From: Cupriavidus basilensis
GTDB taxonomy: Bacteria > Pseudomonadota > Gammaproteobacteria > Burkholderiales > Burkholderiaceae
Reading direction: 5' to 3'
NCBI RefSeq assembly: GCF_008801925.2
Contig: NZ_CP062803.1
Span: 2,604,001 to 2,668,000 of the forward strand
Length of the DNA: 64,000 nucleotides
In this document: positions 57,648 to 64,000 of the stretch, piece by piece
Layout: every line of letters begins with the position of its first letter
How positions within the stretch are numbered: the first letter of the stretch is position 1
Notes under the pieces: model-generated
The model's database searches: none
What the model saw: the letters and a program-made list of their open reading frames with translations, nothing else
Told to the model about the DNA's origin: nothing
Made by a program: the position numbers and the translations under genes

Positions 57648-58616
57648 TCAGCCCTGCCCGGCGAAATGCTCGGCCAGCCAGGCGGGCGGCTGGTGCGTGC
57701 GCAGGCGCGTGCCCGCGCGCAGCAACTGGCTGGCGGTGTCACGCTGGACCAGCGCGGGCAAGCCAGCCACCACGTCGAGCAGGCGCGCCAGGTCCACGCC
57801 GGTGTCCACGCCCATGGCATCGAACATATGCACCAGCTCTTCGGTGCTGACGTTGCCGCTGGCGCCGGGCGCAAAGGGGCAACCACCGAGACCGCCGGCG
57901 GCGGCGTCGAAGCGGGTCACGCCCGCCTGCCAGGCGGCCAGCGCGTTGGCCAGGCCCATGCCGCGGGTGTTATGCAGGTGAATGGTGAGGCCCGCCTGCG
58001 GCAGGCTTCGCCCGAAACGCTCGCACAGCGCGGCCACCTGCGTGGGATACGCCATGCCGGTGGTGTCACACAACGTGATGCCCGCCGCGCCAGCATGGGC
58101 GAAGGACTCGGCCAGCGCCATCACGCCATCAGCATCGACCTCGCCCTCGAAGGGGCAGCCGAACACGGTCGACAGCGAAACATTGACCGGCACGCCTGCG
58201 GCGTTAGCCGCCTCGATCATTGCCAGCAACTGCGCTTGCGACTGGGCGCGCGTCATGCGCAGGTTGGCGCGGTTATGCGTCTCGCTGGCCGACATCACCA
58301 GGTTGAGCTCATCGGGCCGGCACGACAAGGCGCGCTCCAGGCCGCGCAGGTTCGGCACCAGCGCGGTGTAGCGCACGCCCGCGCCGCGCTGCATACGGTG
58401 CATGACCGCCTCGGCATCGGCCAATGCGGGAATGGCCTTGGCCGAGGTGAATGACGTGGCTTCGATGCGTGCAAAGCCACAGGCGGACAAGGCATCTAGA
58501 AAGGCGACCTTGGCATCAGTCGGCACCACGGCCGGCTCGATCTGCAAGCCATCACGCGGTGCGACTTCGTTGATCTCGATGCGGGCCGGGCCGCGCAGCA
58601 TGGATGACGCACTCAT
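57648..58616 (-). CDS. Hydroxymethylglutaryl-CoA lyase family protein
   Basis: The 322-residue TIM-barrel enzyme has EVAPRDGLQ (about 17-25), metal-binding histidines in LTIHLHNTRG, and the family signature 'GLGGCPFAPGASGNVSTEEL' with its catalytic cysteine. The family cleaves 3-hydroxy-3-methylglutaryl-CoA to acetoacetate and acetyl-CoA; bacterial relatives cleave other 3-hydroxyacyl-CoAs such as citramalyl-CoA. It overlaps the CoA-transferase gene by four bases, so activation and cleavage of the same acid is the natural reading. Confidence 0.94.
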   Translation of the reverse strand: MSASSMLRGPARIEINEVAPRDGLQIEPAVVPTDAKVAFLDALSACGFARIEATSFTSAKAIPALADAEAVMHRMQRGAGVRYTALVPNLRGLERALSCRPDELNLVMSASETHNRANLRMTRAQSQAQLLAMIEAANAAGVPVNVSLSTVFGCPFEGEVDADGVMALAESFAHAGAAGITLCDTTGMAYPTQVAALCERFGRSLPQAGLTIHLHNTRGMGLANALAAWQAGVTRFDAAAGGLGGCPFAPGASGNVSTEELVHMFDAMGVDTGVDLARLLDVVAGLPALVQRDTASQLLRAGTRLRTHQPPAWLAEHFAGQG

Positions 58617-59809
58617 GCCACGACCCCGCGTGCGCGCAGGTCAGCGATGGTGGCAGCGTCGAAGCCGGCCGCCTCCAGCACGCTGTCCGTGTGTTCGCCC
58701 AGCGTCGGCGCACGATCGTGGATGGCGCCTGGGCTGGCCGAAAGCTTGGGCATGATGCCCGGCACTTCGACGGTCAGGCCGCTGGCCGCGGTCACGCTCT
58801 CGATCACGCCGCGCGCACGGTAGTGCGGGTCTTCCGAGATGTCCTTCACGGTGTAGATGCGCCCGGATGGCACTTCGGCCTGCTTGAGCACCACCAGTGC
58901 GTCTTCCACGCTTTGCGTGCGGGTCCACGCGGTGATGGCGGCATCGATCTCGTCGACGCGTTTCACGCGGCCATCGTTGCGTGCGAGCGCCGGGTCGTCG
59001 CCCAGGTCGGCGCGGCCGATCGCGTGCATCAGGCGCTTGAAAATGGCGTCTCCGTTGGCGGCCACCAGCACGTATTCGCCACTAGCGCAGGGATAGGCGT
59101 TGGACGGCGCGATGCCGGGCAAGGCGCCGCCAGCCGGCTGGCGCACGGCACCAAACGCCGAATACTCCGGCAGCAGGCTTTCGCTCAGGTTGAACAGCGA
59201 CTCGTACAGCGCCACGTCGATCACCTGGCCTTCGCCGCCGCGCGCATCGCGCTCGTACAGCGCCAGCAGCACGCCGAGCGCGCCATGCAGCCCGGCAATG
59301 GTGTCGCCCAGCGACAGGCCGGCGCGCACCGGGGCACGGCCCGGTTCGCCCGTGAGGTAGCGCAGGCCGCCCATGGCCTCGGCCACCGCGGCAAAGCCCG
59401 GCTCATCCTTCTTCGGGCCGGTCTGGCCGTAGCCAGACACGCGCACCATGATCAGGCCGGGGTTTTCCGCGCGCAGCGCTTCATAGCCCAGGCCCCATTT
59501 TTCCATGGTGCCCGGGCGGAAGTTCTCGATCAGCACGTCGGCCTCGGCGGCCAGCTTGCGCACCACCGCCTGCCCCTGCGGATTGCGCAGGTCGATGCAG
59601 ATGGATTGCTTGTTGCGCGATTGCGCTTCCCACCAGACGGAGGTGTCCTCGTAAAGCATGCGCCATTTGCGCAGCGGATCGCCCTGCCCGGGGGGCTCCA
59701 CCTTGACCACGTGGGCACCGAAATCGGCGAGGGTCTTGGCGGCGAAGGGGCCGGCAATCAGTTGCCCGAGTTCGAGGACCCGAATGCCTTCAAGGATCTG
59801 TCGCGCCAT
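58613..59809 (-). CDS. CaiB/BaiF (class III) CoA-transferase
   Basis: The 398-residue protein has the family start 'LEGIRVLELGQLIAGPFAAK', 'TLADFGAHVVKVEPPGQGDP', 'NKQSICIDLRNPQGQAVVRK', 'ADVLIENFRPGTMEKWGLGY' and the catalytic aspartate in LSLGDTIAG (about residue 169). It moves CoA between carboxylic acids. Its partner lyase overlaps at the 3' end and a LysR regulator lies 204 bp upstream on the same strand. A dicarboxylate or hydroxy-dicarboxylate substrate is likely but not proven. Confidence 0.95.
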   Translation of the reverse strand: MARQILEGIRVLELGQLIAGPFAAKTLADFGAHVVKVEPPGQGDPLRKWRMLYEDTSVWWEAQSRNKQSICIDLRNPQGQAVVRKLAAEADVLIENFRPGTMEKWGLGYEALRAENPGLIMVRVSGYGQTGPKKDEPGFAAVAEAMGGLRYLTGEPGRAPVRAGLSLGDTIAGLHGALGVLLALYERDARGGEGQVIDVALYESLFNLSESLLPEYSAFGAVRQPAGGALPGIAPSNAYPCASGEYVLVAANGDAIFKRLMHAIGRADLGDDPALARNDGRVKRVDEIDAAITAWTRTQSVEDALVVLKQAEVPSGRIYTVKDISEDPHYRARGVIESVTAASGLTVEVPGIMPKLSASPGAIHDRAPTLGEHTDSVLEAAGFDAATIADLRARGVVA

Positions 59810-59949
59810 GGTGGGGGTGTCTCCGTGCGGTGTGGGTTACAGCGGGCATGTGCCGATGGGAAGCGCCGCGGCCGGTGCGGCTGGTGCGGCAGGCCACACG
59901 CCTTGTTTCGACGCAGTGTGCCCCAGCCGGGCGGCCGGCGGAATCGGCA

Positions 59950-59974
59950 TTCGGAGAAGCGGGCCTTCTCGGAA
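59950..59974. promoter_or_regulatory. Inverted repeat, candidate LysR operator upstream of the CoA-transferase gene
   Basis: TTCGGAGAAG (59950-59959), spacer CGGGC, CTTCTCGGAA (59965-59974): 10-bp arms with one mismatch. It lies 140 bp before the CoA-transferase start and 40 bp after the LysR stop. No T-tract follows, so an operator is favoured over a terminator. It contains the dyad layout used by LysR regulators, though the exact T-N11-A core is not certain. Confidence 0.5.
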
Positions 59975-60013
59975 CGCGAAAGCCCCGAACGAGCTACGTT
60001 GTAACCCAGGGCG

Positions 60014-60919
60014 TCAGAACGGCGCGCGGTCGCCGCAGAGATGGGTGATGAGCAGCCGCGCCGACACTGTCAGCCCCGCGGGGTCACGCATGCCGATCAG
60101 CAGCGTGCGGCGGGCCCATGCATCCTGCAGCCCCACCAGCGACAAACCCATCGACTGCACGTGCGGCTCGGCCGCGATGCGCGGCAGCACGCCCACGCCC
60201 AGCCCCGCCATCACCATGCGGCACATGGCGTCGAAGCTGCGCACCTGGATGCGCAGGCGGAAAGGCCGGTCCAGCCGGCTGCTTTCCTCCAGCAGGCGGG
60301 CCGCCAGCGAGGTGACCTGCGGCAAGCTGACGAAGTCGTATTCCAGCGTGTCCGCGTAGCGCACGGGCCCGCGCTCGGACAGCGGATGGCCCGGCGGCGT
60401 GACCAGCACCAGTTCGTCCTGACGGTACTCCACCGTGACCAGGCCCGCGCTGGGCGTGCGGTCGGCAAAGATGCCCACGTCCGCGCGGTTTTCGACCAGC
60501 GCGGCCACGATCTCGCTGCTGTTCTGCTCTTCGAGCTCGATGCGGATGGTGGGATGCAGCGCCATGAAGGTCGCCAGGTCGTCGGGCAGGAACTGCGTGA
60601 TGGCCGAGGTATTGGCGCACACGCGCACCTGGCCACGCACGCCGCTGGCATAGTCCGACATCACGCCGGCCATGCGCTCCACGTCCTGCAGGATAGTCAG
60701 CGCATGGTGGAAGCAGGCCTGCCCGGCCTCCGTCAACTGCACTCCGGCCGCGTGGCGAAAGAACAGCGGCGCGCCAACGGCGGCCTCCAGGTCGGAAATG
60801 CGCTTGCTGGCCGCCGCCACCGCCAGGTGCGACTGGCGTGCGCCGGCGGAAATGCTGCCCTGGCGGGCCACGGCCACGAACAGGCCAAGCGTGACAAGGT
60901 CGAAACGGGCGAGATTCAT
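60014..60919 (-). CDS. LysR-family transcriptional regulator
   Basis: The 301-residue protein has an N-terminal winged helix (3-62, 'FDLVTLGLFVAVARQGSISA', 'AAASKRISDLEAAVGAPLFF') and a type II periplasmic-binding-like effector domain ('GQVRVCANTSAITQFLPDDL', 'RADVGIFADRTPSAGLVTVE', 'DFVSLPQVTSLAARLLEESS'). It is read in the same direction as the CoA-transferase, lyase and Bug genes and most likely controls them; LysR genes often face their targets, which is not the case here. A carboxylate co-inducer is expected. Confidence 0.94.
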   Translation of the reverse strand: MNLARFDLVTLGLFVAVARQGSISAGARQSHLAVAAASKRISDLEAAVGAPLFFRHAAGVQLTEAGQACFHHALTILQDVERMAGVMSDYASGVRGQVRVCANTSAITQFLPDDLATFMALHPTIRIELEEQNSSEIVAALVENRADVGIFADRTPSAGLVTVEYRQDELVLVTPPGHPLSERGPVRYADTLEYDFVSLPQVTSLAARLLEESSRLDRPFRLRIQVRSFDAMCRMVMAGLGVGVLPRIAAEPHVQSMGLSLVGLQDAWARRTLLIGMRDPAGLTVSARLLITHLCGDRAPF

Positions 60920-60971
60920 GCGGCTGCGGCCCCGCGCACGGACCCGGGCATGGCAATGCGATCGGGCACGG

Positions 60972-61586
60972 CTACACCGCGCGCCGGTCCATCACCGCGC
61001 GGGCAATGGTGCCGGCATCGACGTATTCGAGCTCGCCGCCCACCGGCACGCCGCGCGCCAGGCGCGACACCTTGAGGCCGCGCGCTTTCAGCATCTCGCC
61101 AACATAGTGCGCCGTGGCCTCGCCTTCGCTCGTGAAATTGGTGGCGACGATCACCTCCGTCACCGGGCCGCCCATGGCGGGGTCGGTGGCGCGCGCCAGC
61201 AACCGGTCCAGGTGGATCTCGCGCGGCCCGATGCCGTCGAGCGGAGAGAGCCGGCCCATCAGCACAAAATACTGGCCGCGGTAGGTCAGCGTCTGCTCGA
61301 TCATGATCTGGTCGGACGGCGTCTCCACCACGCATAGCAGCGAGGCGTCGCGCCGCTCGTCCAGGCAGGTCGAGCAGATTTCCTGCTCGGTGAAGGTATT
61401 GCAGCGCGAGCAATGCTTGATGCCGTCGGCCGCGCCGCGCAAGGCGTCGCCCAGCTTGCGGGCACCTTCACGGTCGTGCTGCAGCAGGTGGTAAGCCATG
61501 CGCTGGGCCGACTTCGGCCCCACGCCCGGCAAGACCCGCAGCGCCTCGATCAGCGCCTGCAGCGAGGTCGGGGGGGCACCCTTCAT
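60972..61586 (-). CDS. recR: Recombination protein RecR
   Basis: RecR acts with RecF and RecO to load RecA at gapped DNA. The 204-residue protein has an N-terminal helix-hairpin-helix ('[20 protein letters not shown]'), a four-cysteine zinc finger ([18 protein letters not shown], about 60-77), a Toprim domain ('[18 protein letters not shown]') and a Walker-B-like C-terminus ('[13 protein letters not shown]'). Its start overlaps the ABM-domain gene stop by four bases. Confidence 0.98.
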   Translation of the reverse strand: MKGAPPTSLQALIEALRVLPGVGPKSAQRMAYHLLQHDREGARKLGDALRGAADGIKHCSRCNTFTEQEICSTCLDERRDASLLCVVETPSDQIMIEQTLTYRGQYFVLMGRLSPLDGIGPREIHLDRLLARATDPAMGGPVTEVIVATNFTSEGEATAHYVGEMLKARGLKVSRLARGVPVGGELEYVDAGTIARAVMDRRAV

Positions 61587-61900
61587 GCCGCCCCCCCGGA
61601 TGCAGCCATGCTCACCACCGGCAAATGATGCAGCACGGTGGGAAACGGCTCATAGAAATGATGCAGCAAGGCTTTCCACTGCTGGTACTCGGGCGAGCCG
61701 CGGAAACCCTCGGTGTGGTCTTCCAGCTTGCGCCAGCGCACTGTCAGCAGGTACTCCGACGGCTGCTCGATGCCGCGATGCAACTCAAGCCCAAGAAAGC
61801 CCGGCATGCCCGCGATGATATGACGCGCCTGCCCGAAGGCCGCTTCAAAGGCGGCTTCCTGGCCGGGGCGCACCGGCAGCACTGCGGATTCGAGAATCAT
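61583..61900 (-). CDS. Antibiotic biosynthesis monooxygenase (ABM) domain protein
   Basis: The 105-residue protein has the ABM/dimeric alpha-beta barrel layout: '[20 protein letters not shown]' (strand 1 and helix), '[20 protein letters not shown]', '[20 protein letters not shown]' and '[20 protein letters not shown]'. Family members are heme- or quinone-acting monooxygenases or stress proteins; the substrate is unknown. It sits between ybaB and recR, with four bases shared with recR and 18 bp from ybaB, so it interrupts the classic dnaX-ybaB-recR order without breaking the transcript. Confidence 0.9.
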   Translation of the reverse strand: MILESAVLPVRPGQEAAFEAAFGQARHIIAGMPGFLGLELHRGIEQPSEYLLTVRWRKLEDHTEGFRGSPEYQQWKALLHHFYEPFPTVLHHLPVVSMAASGGAA

Positions 61901-61918
61901 GCGGGCTCCGTGTCAGGC

Positions 61919-62251
61919 TCAGAACGGCAGCTTGAAGCCCGGGGGCAACGGCAGGCCGGAGGTCATCGAGCCCATCTTTTCCTGCGAGGTGGCCTCGGCC
62001 TTGCGCACGGCGTCGTTGAACGCAGCGGCAACCAGGTCTTCCAGCAGTTCCTTGTCTTCGCCTTCGGCGAGCAGGCTGGGGTCGATGGAGACACGCTTGA
62101 CGTCGTTCTTGCAGGTCATCACCACCTTGACCAGGCCGGCGCCGGACTGGCCCTCGACCTCGATCAGGGCAAGCTGCTCCTGCATCTTCTTCATGTTTTC
62201 CTGCATCTGCTGGGCTTGCTTCATCAGCCCGGCCAGTTGGCCCTTCATCAT
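61919..62251 (-). CDS. ybaB: Nucleoid-associated protein YbaB/EbfC
   Basis: The 110-residue protein matches the YbaB/EbfC family: '[20 protein letters not shown]', '[20 protein letters not shown]', '[20 protein letters not shown]' and '[18 protein letters not shown]'. It forms a DNA-binding dimer of the tweezer type. AGGAG seven bases upstream supports the ATG at 62251. It lies between dnaX and an ABM gene followed by recR. Confidence 0.97.
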   Translation of the reverse strand: MMKGQLAGLMKQAQQMQENMKKMQEQLALIEVEGQSGAGLVKVVMTCKNDVKRVSIDPSLLAEGEDKELLEDLVAAAFNDAVRKAEATSQEKMGSMTSGLPLPPGFKLPF

Positions 62252-62333
62252 GGAGTGCTCCTGATTAGCGTTTGGATAGAAGTTACGGGCCGCCGCGCGT
62301 CATGGGCGCCGGCGGCCTGGCAAAAATAGGAGG

Positions 62334-64000
62334 TCAGGCGGCGCGCGGCTGGATCGATCCCTCCAGGATCGTGCCACCGAACTCGCGCAGCAGACCCTGC
62401 ACGAAGGGATCCCCTTCGATGGTGGCCTCGGCTTCGCGCTGGCGCTCGGCGCGAGCCTGCGCATCCGCGGCGGCGGCGGTATCGGCCACCGCGCCAATCT
62501 CGCACTGCACCCGCACGTCGGTGCCGAGGTGCTCGGCCAGCGTCTGCTGCAGGCGTTCGACGACGCCGGCCTCGGTAATGGGCGCCACCGGCGCGCGCAG
62601 GTGGAAGGTACGGCCCACGACCTGGACAAGCTCGCTCTGGTAGGCCAGTTGCTGCGCAAGGCCCTTGAGCGGCAGGCTGGCGGCCAGTGCCGGCCACGCG
62701 CCGGTGAACACCGGCGGGGTGCCATCTTCGCCGGCCACGGGCGGCTTAGGCGGCGTGAGCCGCACCGGGGCCACCGGCTCGGCCGGGGCGGCTTGCACGG
62801 CAGCGGGAGCAGGCGGCGCGGCGCGCGGGGCGGGTTCGCGCCGGGGCGCGGCCTGGCGCGAGGGCATCGGCTCGGGATCGCTGTCGTACGGCCCGATCAC
62901 GGGCAGGTCGGGCGGGAGGTCCTCCCAGGGCGGCACGTCGCTGCTGCCTGCGTGTTCCCACGGCGGGACGTCGTCGCTTGGGCCGCTATCGCGCACATGG
63001 CGCGCATCCGCGACGGCTTGCCGCGCTGACGCTGGCTCCCTGTGCGTTGGGGCTGCGGCCTGGGCGGCAGGCATCGAGGCCGCCGGCCTCGACACCGCAG
63101 CGGGTGGGCCGGGCGGACGCAAGGGCTGGGCCGAGGGCGGGCGCGCAGCCGGCGCAGCAGGCGCTGCGGCTGCAGGCGGCGGCATGCGCGGGCTGCCCCC
63201 TGCGCGCGCGGCGGAGGCCAGGCGCGCCGCGGCCAGCGCGGCACGGGCCGGCGACATCGGCGCCCCCGCGGCGGGAGCGGCTGCGGGCGCGACGGCTGCC
63301 GGAGCCGGGCTCAGCGTCCTTGCGGGTGCTGCCGGCGTCGGCGCCGGCACAGGTTGTTGTGCCTGGACTGGCGAGGGATCGGCGGCCGGCATCGGCGCGG
63401 CTGCACGCAAACTCGGAGCAACCGGCGCCACGGCGGCGCTGGCTGCTGCCGCATCTGCCGCAACCCGGGCCGCCGGCGCGGCGCCGCCGCGTGCGCGCGG
63501 CACCTGTTGGCCGCCACCCTGCGCCACCGCAGGTGTGGGGCTGGCCGACGGGCGGAACGCCAGCATGCGCAGCAGCGTCATGGTGAAGCCCGCGTACTCG
63601 TCGGGCGCCAGCGCCAGTTCACTGCGGCCAAGGTTGGCGATCTGGTAGAACAACTGCACTTCCTGCGCATCGAAGGCGGCGGCAAAGCGGCGCACTTCCG
63701 CGGCTTCCGGCCACTCTTCCTGGACCGAGGCGGGCACCGCCTGCGCCAACGCAATCTTGTGCAGCAGCGAGGCCAGGTCCTGCAAGGCGCCGGCAAACGA
63801 CAGGCTGCGATCCGCCATGCCGTCCGCCACCGCCAGCATGGCGGCACCGTCTTCGGCGGCCAGCGCATCCAGCAACTGCACCAGGTAGCTCTGATCGATC
63901 GCGCCCAGCATGCCGCGCACGGCGGCCTCGGACACCTGGCCGGCGCTGTAGGCGATGGCCTGGTCGGTCAGCGACAGCGCGTCGCGCATCGAGCCGTGGG
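62334..64000 (-). CDS. dnaX: DNA polymerase III subunits gamma/tau, 5' end beyond window edge
   Basis: The C-terminal 555 or so codons are present, entering from the right edge within the AAA+ core at GSMRDALSLTDQAIAY (sensor 2 region). The collar domain III follows ('YLVQLLDALAAEDGAAMLAV', 'SLLHKIALAQAVPASVQEEW', 'YAGFTMTLLRMLAFRPS'), then a very Pro/Ala-rich linker of about 250 residues, and the tau C-terminal part ('PVFTGAWPALAASLPLKGLA', 'AEHLGTDVRVQCEIGAVADT'). This is the clamp loader subunit that tethers polymerase and helicase. No A-rich slippery heptamer for a gamma frameshift is seen in the visible part. The C-terminal part resembles Burkholderiales dnaX. Confidence 0.95.
   Translation of the reverse strand, partial: HGSMRDALSLTDQAIAYSAGQVSEAAVRGMLGAIDQSYLVQLLDALAAEDGAAMLAVADGMADRSLSFAGALQDLASLLHKIALAQAVPASVQEEWPEAAEVRRFAAAFDAQEVQLFYQIANLGRSELALAPDEYAGFTMTLLRMLAFRPSASPTPAVAQGGGQQVPRARGGAAPAARVAADAAAASAAVAPVAPSLRAAAPMPAADPSPVQAQQPVPAPTPAAPARTLSPAPAAVAPAAAPAAGAPMSPARAALAAARLASAARAGGSPRMPPPAAAAPAAPAARPPSAQPLRPPGPPAAVSRPAASMPAAQAAAPTHREPASARQAVADARHVRDSGPSDDVPPWEHAGSSDVPPWEDLPPDLPVIGPYDSDPEPMPSRQAAPRREPAPRAAPPAPAAVQAAPAEPVAPVRLTPPKPPVAGEDGTPPVFTGAWPALAASLPLKGLAQQLAYQSELVQVVGRTFHLRAPVAPITEAGVVERLQQTLAEHLGTDVRVQCEIGAVADTAAAADAQARAERQREAEATIEGDPFVQGLLREFGGTILEGSIQPRAA

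Noticed and set aside
62334..64000. Programmed frameshift producing the gamma form of DnaX
   Set aside because: No A-rich slippery heptamer is visible in the part of the gene inside the window; the region is GC-rich throughout.

Overview
The window is a GC-rich chromosomal segment of a betaproteobacterium of the order Burkholderiales, most likely Cupriavidus or a close relative. The evidence is gene content and order: hfq-hflX-hflK-hflC-hisZ-purA downstream of der, bamB-yfgM-hisS-ispG-rodZ-pilW-rlmN-ndk, surE-pcm-nlpD-rpoS, dnaX-ybaB-recR, a Bug-type solute receptor and a 16-strand Gram-negative porin. Species cannot be fixed from sequence alone. No insertion sequence, prophage, CRISPR array or rRNA operon was seen. 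There is one tRNA gene, tRNA-Leu(CAG).

Layout. 1-7705 (minus): a truncated EI24 membrane protein, a coupled sterol-desaturase-like hydroxylase and polysaccharide deacetylase pair, a periplasmic beta-propeller protein and the helicase HrpA. 7729-15709: core metabolism and RNA processing (argA, yggX, rpiA, tal, a class-III-like sirtuin, rlmB, rnr). 15726-17455: consensus promoter and tRNA-Leu, about 430 bp of non-coding DNA, then an Rrf2 regulator and NmrA-like oxidoreductase resembling the Bacillus ywnA/ywnB pair. A shared palindrome precedes each of the two genes. 17522-21499 (minus): GntR/FCD regulator, an N-terminal-nucleophile enzyme that looks more like an oxamate amidohydrolase (HpxW) than a periplasmic gamma-glutamyltransferase, and an OFA-family (oxalate/formate type) transporter. 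A perfect 14-bp palindrome lies just upstream of the enzyme gene. 21519-39264 (minus): an almost unbroken run of housekeeping genes.

39603-48704: Bax-inhibitor-1 protein, rlmD, a phosphatase/nuclease-fold protein, a PolB-like exonuclease overlapping rpoS, then nlpD, pcm, surE and a quinone oxidoreductase. 48812-53183: a porin divergent from a TctD/TctE-like two-component system, then two small unrecognised membrane-associated genes. 53332-60919 (minus): a NitT/TauT-type ABC importer, an orphan Bug receptor, an HMG-CoA-lyase-family enzyme overlapping a class III CoA-transferase, and a LysR regulator. This looks like an organic-acid uptake and CoA-activation/cleavage module. 60972-64000 (minus): recR, an ABM-domain protein inserted in the usual operon, ybaB, and dnaX running off the right edge.

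The most interesting parts are the putative oxamate/oxalate (ureide) module with its operator, the duplicated Rrf2 operator, a possibly leaderless argA transcript, two unrelated three-copy heptamer tandem repeats (downstream of tRNA-Leu and in the porin leader), the LysR/CoA-transferase/lyase module with an inverted repeat, and the uncharacterised gene pair at 52287-53183.
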